Origin: Woeseiaceae bacterium
Lineage (GTDB): Bacteria > Pseudomonadota > Gammaproteobacteria > Steroidobacterales > Woeseiaceae
Reading direction: 5' to 3'
Assembly (NCBI GenBank): GCA_021773135.1
Contig: JAJFKP010000004.1
Location: 124,001 to 188,000 of the forward strand
DNA: 64,000 nucleotides
Shown here in pieces: positions 58,106 through 64,000 of this stretch. The notes beneath the pieces are model-generated. The model was not told the DNA's origin. It saw only the letters and a program-made list of their open reading frames with translations, and did not search any database. The translations under genes were made by a program, and so were the position numbers. The first letter of the stretch is position 1; every line of letters starts with the position of its first letter.

Positions 58106-60760
58106 CTATCCGAGAGACAGCAGGAACCACGCTTCGCGATGAGTGCCGTCGCTGTGTTCGGTAATCAGCCGCAGCACCCAGTCCGCTGAACCGGCAAACT
58201 CCGCGGCAGGAATGTTCCCCAATTCGCCGTCAATTACCGCTGCACCGATTTCTGTCGCAACGCGTTTCCATGCCGTCGGCTCTTTGCCCGCGCCTATCTC
58301 AATCCAGGCACGCTCAAAGTCATTGGCGTCCGCGGTGCCCGAGACCGAGAGCAGAACCGCCCCATCCTGTTGCACGACCGTTGCGCCCGAGATCAGCGAG
58401 TCGATGTAGTAGTTCCTGTCCAGGCTGAGCGCAGCCGCGGCATTAACGATTCCGTAGCCGGTAAACTGGTCTTTTCCGGGCACGTCGGCGTCGTCTGCCG
58501 ACTGGGTGATGATGCGGTGCAGTTCGTCGTAATCCAGGTCCGGCTGCTTCGACAGTACGAGGGACGCGATCCCGGTAACAATCGGTGCGGCAAACGAGGT
58601 GCCACTGACCCGGTAATAGCGTTTGTCATCACCAACGTAATTTGCCGACCTGACATATTCGACGTCGGGAATATCGAGCATCGTATCGGTTCGGCGTGCC
58701 CGCAAACTCAGCACGTCAATGCCGGGCGCGGCGATATCCACCTGCTCACCCCAGTTGGAAAAAACAGTGCGCGCATCCTGCAGGTCTGTAGCGGCGACGG
58801 TCAGCACGCCTTCAAGCCCTGCCGGACCGTAGTCCTCCAGGTCCTGACCTTCATTGCCGGCAGCCGCAATGATGAGAACGCCGTTTGCAATGGCATAATC
58901 AACGGCGGCGCGCTCAATGCGACTCAGTTTTTCTCCGCCGACACTGATGTTGACCAGTCGTGCACCGTTATCAACTGCATACACGATGGATTCGGCGATG
59001 TAAGAGGCACGCGTATTGCCGAACGCGTTCAGCGCTTTCAGGACCATCAGTTTTGAATAAGGATTGATGCCGGCAATACCAACGTCGTTATTCTGCGTTG
59101 CCGAAATGATTCCCGCTACGATCGTGCCGTGGCCGTCATAGTCCCACGGCAGGTTGTTGGCACGCATGAAGTCCCAACCGATTACATCGTCAATATACCC
59201 ATTGCCGTCATCGTCAAGCTGGTTATCCGGAATTTCGGCGCCGTTTTTCCAGATGTTGTCCCAGGAAATATCCAGGTGGTTCCAGTCCAGGCCGGTGTCA
59301 ATCACCGCGACGACAACAGGCTCGGGACTGGTGCCCAGTTGATTCCATGCGGAATCATCCTCTGCCGTCAGGCCAACTCGCTTGATCGCCCATTGATCGT
59401 CATAAGGCTGGCCCCACGAGCCGCTTTTGCCACGCGAGGCAGTTTGCACGAAACTCGGATCGTTCGGCGCCTGCTTCGTGCGACACCAGTTTTCCTCGAT
59501 GATCAGCCAGTCCAGCGTGTTGAGAGTTTGCAGGACCGGATTAACGACCGGAGCTGCAGTTTCCGGAAACGTCAGCGTAATAAACGGCGTATTACCGATC
59601 ACCTGGCCCTGGTGCAGGTACGGTCCCAGGTCCGCCGGCAGGTTTTCCACAAACTCGCGAATATCGTCTCCGGCACCGCCCTCGAGAATAAAACTCCGGA
59701 TCGGGTCGATGTCTATTTCGTACTCAATCGGCTCAGGCACCCCCGACAGGGAATCCACAAGCATTTCTCTGTCAATCGCCAATTGCAGCGCAAGCGCCAA
59801 TCTGCCGTCGTCGTCTGTCACACCCTGTAAAGGCTCCCCGTCAAAACCATCCTGGGGTTTGTCCGCACCATTAACAGGCAATGCGCCAGGCGGAAAGAAG
59901 ATCTTGAGTGGCGCTGCGGCGACAGCCTGTTCCGTCTGCGTACCATCAGGTTCCAGCACGGTTTTCTTCGCCTTGACGAATATATTAAACGTGCCTGCGG
60001 TAGCGATATTGCTGCCGAGCTCTACGGCATCAGCGTTTGTTTCAGGTATTGCTTCTTCCCCTGCGGTGTCCGCCCCTATAACTTCATCAGAGGCACTGCC
60101 CATGACGGGCTCTGTAAACTCCTCGTCACTTTCGTCCGGTTCCTCGTCATCGCCTTCCCTGTCTCCGACGATGACGCGATCAGCGACGTTGCCCATGATG
60201 GGTACAGGAAATTCTTCATCGGCAGGGGTCAATCCACCGGGCGATGCAGATGCAGTATTTCCGGGCGGAAGCACATCCCCGGGGAAGCCGCCGTCCGGAG
60301 CGATCGGTGAACCGGGCATCAGGAATGGGGGAATGAGTGGTACTCCGTTTCTTACGGGTGCAGAAGAGAAAGGAAATAAATCGGGGGGCTGTTCACCAGC
60401 GGCCGTGAAAGTTCCACCGGGTGAGAAAGGCAAAACGAAAGTTTGTGGAAGCGTCGGCCTGAACGTGCACCATTCGTTACCCTCGATCGCGACATTCAAA
60501 CCGGTAAAGACAGGCTGGTTGGCGCCAACTACCAGATCGTCTCTGTCTATCTGATCAGCGGGGATATCAAAAAAAAACGGATCGTCGATCATGCCCTTGA
60601 AAACCCGCACGTTTGCGTCAACACCCGAGCTCCCGTTTTCGTCTTGCTGAGCCCGGCCCGTTGAAACAATCGATAGCAGTAGCACAGATATCAGCAGGTA
60701 GCGGCCGAAGGACAGGCATCGCGGCAAATTCGTCAAGAAACGCATCGTCGAGTCATTCAC
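58106..60760 (-). CDS. Secreted subtilisin-like protease with DUF4331-like N-terminus
   Basis: An 884-aa S8 protease with a signal peptide ending near residue 37. Residues about 50-95 (NVRVFKGMIDDPFFFD and FTGLNVAIEG) resemble the opening of DUF4331 proteins. Residues 120-240 are Pro/Gly/acid-rich and hold a duplicated EEFxxPxMGxxxDxVI unit about 31 residues apart. The catalytic domain (about 475-780) has Asp in VAVIDTGLDW, His in GHGTIVAG, oxyanion Asn in AAAGNEG and Ser in SGTSFAAP, with Ca-type DDDGNGYIDD. GTG at 60760 is chosen because GGGGAG lies eight bases upstream. Confidence 0.9.
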   Translation of the reverse strand: MNDSTMRFLTNLPRCLSFGRYLLISVLLLSIVSTGRAQQDENGSSGVDANVRVFKGMIDDPFFFDIPADQIDRDDLVVGANQPVFTGLNVAIEGNEWCTFRPTLPQTFVLPFSPGGTFTAAGEQPPDLFPFSSAPVRNGVPLIPPFLMPGSPIAPDGGFPGDVLPPGNTASASPGGLTPADEEFPVPIMGNVADRVIVGDREGDDEEPDESDEEFTEPVMGSASDEVIGADTAGEEAIPETNADAVELGSNIATAGTFNIFVKAKKTVLEPDGTQTEQAVAAAPLKIFFPPGALPVNGADKPQDGFDGEPLQGVTDDDGRLALALQLAIDREMLVDSLSGVPEPIEYEIDIDPIRSFILEGGAGDDIREFVENLPADLGPYLHQGQVIGNTPFITLTFPETAAPVVNPVLQTLNTLDWLIIEENWCRTKQAPNDPSFVQTASRGKSGSWGQPYDDQWAIKRVGLTAEDDSAWNQLGTSPEPVVVAVIDTGLDWNHLDISWDNIWKNGAEIPDNQLDDDGNGYIDDVIGWDFMRANNLPWDYDGHGTIVAGIISATQNNDVGIAGINPYSKLMVLKALNAFGNTRASYIAESIVYAVDNGARLVNISVGGEKLSRIERAAVDYAIANGVLIIAAAGNEGQDLEDYGPAGLEGVLTVAATDLQDARTVFSNWGEQVDIAAPGIDVLSLRARRTDTMLDIPDVEYVRSANYVGDDKRYYRVSGTSFAAPIVTGIASLVLSKQPDLDYDELHRIITQSADDADVPGKDQFTGYGIVNAAAALSLDRNYYIDSLISGATVVQQDGAVLLSVSGTADANDFERAWIEIGAGKEPTAWKRVATEIGAAVIDGELGNIPAAEFAGSADWVLRLITEHSDGTHREAWFLLSLG

Positions 60761-60812
60761 GGGCAAATCTCCCCGGATCACGTGAGGATCCAAAATCGTG
60801 GTCGTTAACTGA

Positions 60813-60842
60813 CCATGCGATAGATCTGTAATTTTTGCGCCA
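60813..60842 (-). promoter_or_regulatory. Copy 3 of the TGRCGCR-N14-MTCGCATGK element
   Basis: Read on the minus strand: TGGCGCA (60842-60836), a 14-bp spacer, ATCGCATGG (60821-60813). It is the most divergent copy in the second box but keeps TCGCATG and the exact spacer. The subtilase GTG is about 52 bp downstream. The rest of the divergent gap (60761-61079) contains no gene. Confidence 0.6.
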
Positions 60843-60984
60843 AATGACGGCCTGGCGGCCGTAATTAGCGGATTTCTGTTATTGTTTACAGGCTAGAACA
60901 ATAACAAAAAGACGGGTTTCAAGCGCCAGTTCGTTGCGGGGACCGTGCATCTCGCCGAACCGGGCGGCGGCTTTTGAAGAAATC

Positions 60985-61014
60985 TGACGCATTCAGGGAC
61001 GGTTCCTCGCATGT
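60985..61014 (+). promoter_or_regulatory. Copy 4 of the TGRCGCR-N14-MTCGCATGK element
   Basis: TGACGCA (60985-60991), a 14-bp spacer, CTCGCATGT (61006-61014). The ATG of the outer-membrane protein is 65 bp downstream. Confidence 0.72.
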
Positions 61015-61079
61015 GCAACCAGCGCTGAACGAGTTTGGCGTCGAGATTCCTGAAACCCGAATTGAGAAGGAGTAACCCA

Positions 61080-62423
61080 ATGAACATTCAGCAACGCATG
61101 GTCATCGCATCGGCGGCACTTGGTATGTTTCTTTACAGCACACTGGCGTTCGCCGTGTATGGTCAGCAGGTCGTCATCCAGAGTGGTGACGCATCTGCCC
61201 TGCAGGGTGCCACGCTATCCTTCACGACCGCCGCTGGCGAGGCAGTGCCAGTCACGATCGAGGAAGAAGCGGATGGGCGCATCACAGCCACGATCCAGTT
61301 CTCTGGCGATCGCCGTGGCGGGCAGAGTGAGCGTGGCACGCTCGTCGTGCTCGACAACGGCGAATCAACGTCGTTTGCGCTACCGCCGGCACGTGTTGAC
61401 GAATATTTGTTGGTGGGCCTCGAGACCGGCAACGTCTCGATGCTCACGTTGTCCCCCGGTATGGCCGCTGCGCCTGCAACGCCGGGCTGGACGCTCGGTA
61501 TCGGTGGTTTTGCCTCTGATTTGACCACGCCCGAGATCGGTACATCCGGAGTCATTTCGGAGGGCGGGTCTGAATCCTTTATCCTGCGTGGAGTCGATTC
61601 AGTTGATCTGACTGGCGTCAATGTCTCTTTGTCCCGCAATCTTGGTGGGCAACGCAACGCAAAATGGTTTGGCGCATTTCAAAGCGGCACTGGCGATGAC
61701 CAGACCACCGCCGATGTACCGACAATGACGACCAACACAGCCCTGGTATTCACTGACTTCATACAGGGCGTCACGGGCATCGGGGTTTTTCCGGTCGGCG
61801 TTCAATCGTCCCTGGATGTCGATGTAGACGTCACGCAGTTTCGCTTCGGTTATCAATTCGATTTTCGTGAAACCGGACAGTCCCGATTGACGGCGAGGTT
61901 TTATGGACAATACGGGGAAATGGAAATTGAACAAAACAGCACGGACACGCTGATCGACCCGGCATTCGGCGGGCAGAATCCGTCAGCGACGCGCAACCAG
62001 GAGCTGGAACAGACTGAGATCGATGTATACGCCGGGCTCCGCTACACGCGCGACATTAATGACGTTGCTGCCTGGTTTATTGAAGGCGGGCCAATTGTTC
62101 GTGTCCTCGATGCAGACTGGACGTCGACTGAGCGAGTGCAGTGCGCCATTTGTGGCGCGCCGCTGATTGACAACACGGTCGAGCGCAGTGCCAGCGAAAG
62201 TGGTACCAGCGTTGGCGGACAGGCGAGCTTAGGGCTCGACTTCAATCTTGGCGAGAACACGGTACTCGAGTTTGAAGCTTATTATCGCGGCGGCATGGAT
62301 AACGCCGCGCCGATCAACCCGCAGTCAGGCGACGATCTTGCCGTTCTTAATCAGCCGACTTTTCTGTCGACTGACACGAGCGCCGAGTTTGGTGGCCGCG
62401 TAAGGGTACTGTTCAGCTTTTGA
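61080..62423 (+). CDS. Outer-membrane beta-barrel protein of unknown function
   Basis: A 447-aa exported protein with a signal peptide (about residues 1-23, ending LAFA). Residues 25-140 look like a small beta domain, and the rest alternates short hydrophobic strands and turns as in a barrel, ending VRVLFSF with a terminal phenylalanine recognised by the BAM machinery. AAGGAG precedes the ATG. No transport or adhesion family is recognised. Confidence 0.8.
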   Translation: MNIQQRMVIASAALGMFLYSTLAFAVYGQQVVIQSGDASALQGATLSFTTAAGEAVPVTIEEEADGRITATIQFSGDRRGGQSERGTLVVLDNGESTSFALPPARVDEYLLVGLETGNVSMLTLSPGMAAAPATPGWTLGIGGFASDLTTPEIGTSGVISEGGSESFILRGVDSVDLTGVNVSLSRNLGGQRNAKWFGAFQSGTGDDQTTADVPTMTTNTALVFTDFIQGVTGIGVFPVGVQSSLDVDVDVTQFRFGYQFDFRETGQSRLTARFYGQYGEMEIEQNSTDTLIDPAFGGQNPSATRNQELEQTEIDVYAGLRYTRDINDVAAWFIEGGPIVRVLDADWTSTERVQCAICGAPLIDNTVERSASESGTSVGGQASLGLDFNLGENTVLEFEAYYRGGMDNAAPINPQSGDDLAVLNQPTFLSTDTSAEFGGRVRVLFSF

Positions 62424-62424
62424 T

Positions 62425-62988
62425 TCATCCAGCGTCGATACTGACCTTGAGCCACGCCTGTGCGCTGGTCCACAACCTGTTTACGGAGCGGGGAGACACG
62501 TCCATTGCCTGGGCGGTCTCCCCAACCGTGAGTCCTGCAAAGTAACGAAGTTTAACGACCTGGGCCATCGCGGCATCTTTCTCTTCGAGTTTGTCCAGTG
62601 CTTCATTCCACTCCAGCAGCTCGATGAGCTCGTCTTTATCCGCCACGTCGCCTTCCGCATACTCCGTACGCCTGAATTCCCCGCCATGTTTCATGCTGGC
62701 GTATTTCCGAGCCCGATCAATAAGGATGCGGCGCATCGCTTCAGCCGCGGCGCCATAAAAGTGTGCACGATTTTCCCAATCGACCTGTTGTCCACCCACC
62801 AGCCGCAAATAGGCTTCATTGACCAGCGCCGTTGCCTGCAACGTGATGCCGGGCCGCTCCCGCGCCATCCTGGAGCGGGCGAGCTTCTTTAGCTCGTCAT
62901 AGACCAGCGGCAGGATCTTGTTGTAAGCACCGGCGTCCTTGCCGGCGGCTGCCAGCAGTTGGGTCAGATTCTCTTGCTGATCGGTCAA
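62425..62988 (-). CDS. ECF sigma factor, TIGR02999 (Sig-70_X6) type
   Basis: A 187-aa sigma factor of the PF07638/TIGR02999 class. Region 2 reads ITLQATALVNEAYLRLVGG, WENRAHFYGAAAEAMRRILIDRAR, and region 4 MAQVVKLRYFAGLTVGETAQAMDVSPRSVNRLW. The acidic AED motif of ordinary ECF factors is replaced by TALVNEA with threonines at 49 and 53. Related kinase-linked ECF factors are switched on by threonine phosphorylation there rather than by an anti-sigma. It uses TTG and converges on the barrel gene one base after its stop. Confidence 0.9.
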   Translation of the reverse strand: MTDQQENLTQLLAAAGKDAGAYNKILPLVYDELKKLARSRMARERPGITLQATALVNEAYLRLVGGQQVDWENRAHFYGAAAEAMRRILIDRARKYASMKHGGEFRRTEYAEGDVADKDELIELLEWNEALDKLEEKDAAMAQVVKLRYFAGLTVGETAQAMDVSPRSVNRLWTSAQAWLKVSIDAG

Positions 62989-63057
62989 GGCAATCTTCTT
63001 GTTTTTATTGAAGTTTTCATCCTAGCAGTAAACACCGGCACGGCCAAGCGAGGTTTC

Positions 63058-63087
63058 TGGCGCGTTTTTCCGATCGTTCTCGCATGT
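63058..63087 (+). promoter_or_regulatory. Copy 5 of the TGRCGCR-N14-MTCGCATGK element
   Basis: TGGCGCG (63058-63064), a 14-bp spacer, CTCGCATGT (63079-63087). It lies 64 bp before the ATG of the OmpA-like gene and reads away from the divergent sigma-factor gene. Confidence 0.75.
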
Positions 63088-63151
63088 CCTGTTGAACCCC
63101 CACTAAAGCGGCCACAACTAAACCGGCCAATGACCAGGACAGGAGAACGAC

Positions 63152-64000
63152 ATGAACCATCGGCAGATATTCCAGGTAGCCACGCTTTTTGCTGCGCTGC
63201 TGAGCGCGCAGGCATTTGGCATTGAGCCGGACATGCCGGGGAGTAAAGATCATCCGGGCTTTCCGCGTGTCGAGGGCACCCGAATTGTTGGGTATTCCCT
63301 TGCTGAATATGACGTAGGCGGCTTCGTTTCCGAGATGGTCGACGGTGAACGAATCGTGCTGAATCCCGAAGGCAAACGGACACGGATAATGTACGTGGGA
63401 CGGGATACGCAAAGCACATTACAGATCATCAGAAATTATCAGAAAGCGCTGGCGGAATTCGGTGATTACCGGGAGGTGTTCGCCTGTCAAACGCTCGAGT
63501 GTGGACAGTCCATTGCCGGCAGATTCGTTTGGGCGAAGGAAAACCGGATACCGACAATCAGTCAATTCTGGAAACATCTGTACGGTGTCACGAGTTATTA
63601 CAAAACACCGAAATATATTTACGGCACCGTCGTTAAGGACGATAAGCAGTATCACATATCCGTGTTTTCAGCATTTGCGATCCGTAGTCCTAACGGCATT
63701 CAGAACAAGCCCACCGTGCACATCGAAATCGTCGAAGAAGAAGACTTCGAGTCAGACCTGGTATTTATAGATGCTACGGCAATGTCAGCGGAAATCGCAG
63801 AGCGCGGCAGTATCGCGCTCTACGGTATCCAGTTCGATTTCGATAGTGCCGCACTGCAGGCAAACTCTGACGACACGATCGCTGAAGTAGCCAAGGCGCT
63901 GAATGCAGACCCGGCGTTGAGCATCTACGTTGTCGGCCACACCGATGGCGAAGGCGCCCACGCCTACAACCAGGCGCTGTCAGAGAACCGGGCGAAGTCC
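63152..64000 (+). CDS. DUF4892/OmpA-like outer-membrane protein (runs off the window)
   Basis: An open frame of 283 codons to the end of the window with no stop, so the 3' end is missing. A signal peptide (MNHRQIFQVATLFAALLSAQAFG) is followed by a DUF4892-like domain (DHPGFPRVEGTRIVGYSLAEYDV) and an OmpA C-terminal peptidoglycan-binding domain (IQFDFDSAALQ, VVGHTDGEG). AGGAGAACGAC precedes the ATG. It probably tethers the outer membrane to peptidoglycan. Confidence 0.88.
   Translation, partial: MNHRQIFQVATLFAALLSAQAFGIEPDMPGSKDHPGFPRVEGTRIVGYSLAEYDVGGFVSEMVDGERIVLNPEGKRTRIMYVGRDTQSTLQIIRNYQKALAEFGDYREVFACQTLECGQSIAGRFVWAKENRIPTISQFWKHLYGVTSYYKTPKYIYGTVVKDDKQYHISVFSAFAIRSPNGIQNKPTVHIEIVEEEDFESDLVFIDATAMSAEIAERGSIALYGIQFDFDSAALQANSDDTIAEVAKALNADPALSIYVVGHTDGEGAHAYNQALSENRAKS

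Noticed and set aside
59427-60554. Plus-strand ORF of 375 codons antisense to the subtilase gene
   Set aside because: Its Ser/Pro-rich translation is a shadow of the acidic Gly/Pro-rich subtilase linker; no start signal supports it.
54525-63087. Reading the shared TGGCGCG...CTCGCATGT element as a sigma-54 promoter because TGGC resembles the -24 box
   Set aside because: Sigma-54 needs a GC dinucleotide ten bases after the GG. That position reads TC, CG or other bases in the copies, whereas conservation lies 14 bp beyond the first box.
1-64000. tRNA, rRNA, CRISPR array, insertion sequence or prophage
   Set aside because: No cloverleaf-like sequences with tRNA consensus, spaced direct-repeat arrays, transposase, integrase or phage structural genes were seen on either strand by eye; small RNAs cannot be excluded.

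Overview
This window is a compact chromosomal segment of a moderately GC-rich gammaproteobacterium. Several gene neighbourhoods are typical of that class: a PBP1A gene divergent from pilMNOPQ and followed by aroK-aroB, mutY-yggX, tesA divergent from an ABC exporter, rph-rdgB-hemW, and a UUG-started fadD. TIGR02999-type ECF sigma factors next to Ser/Thr kinases occur in marine lineages such as Woeseiales and Xanthomonadales relatives. That finer placement is inference only. I found no tRNA, rRNA, CRISPR array, transposase or prophage gene.

Layout. 0.2-2.8 kb: rph, rdgB and hemW, with three 49-bp tandem copies of the start of hemW. 2.8-5 kb: an AT-rich gap with two perfect, converging DnaA boxes, then rpmE and gltA. 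5-14 kb: PBP1A and an unknown partner gene, divergent from the type IV pilus assembly operon pilMNOPQ. 13.9-18.7 kb: aroK, aroB, dgt, pyrF, hemE. 18.7-24.6 kb: a fatty-acid pair (tesA, fadD) on the minus strand; tesA shares its start-codon bases with the divergent ybbA-ybbP exporter, and a Nudix hydrolase follows. 24.7-30.7 kb: a 2-hydroxyacid dehydrogenase, ycgN, and a minus-strand operon of a TlpA-like lipoprotein, yajQ and ppc. 30.9-34.1 kb: a protein resembling the C-terminal half of class II ribonucleotide reductase but without its active site, and an SLC13-type transporter. 34.1-41.2 kb: a complete trpEGDCFBA operon behind a Trp-rich leader peptide and a classic attenuator. 41.3-52.7 kb: a GGDEF/EAL protein whose EAL domain looks inactive, an RpoE-type sigma/anti-sigma/DUF4097 operon, AsmA-SRPBCC-mutY-yggX, an SDR-like protein without the catalytic YxxxK, and an Lrp-type regulator divergent from alanine dehydrogenase.

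The most unusual part is 52.9-64 kb. It encodes a transmembrane Ser/Thr kinase with TPR-like repeats and a TIGR02999-type ECF sigma factor with no recognisable anti-sigma partner. Five exported or membrane transcription units lie around them: a PPC-domain secreted protein, a two-gene small membrane-protein operon, a subtilase with a DUF4331-like N-terminus, an outer-membrane beta-barrel protein, and a DUF4892/OmpA-like protein. Each of the five starts has, just upstream and in sense orientation, a two-part element TGRCGCR-N14-MTCGCATGK with an invariant 14-bp spacer. I propose that this is the promoter of a local cell-envelope regulon read by the kinase-linked sigma factor. The element is read directly from the sequence; its assignment to this sigma factor is inference.
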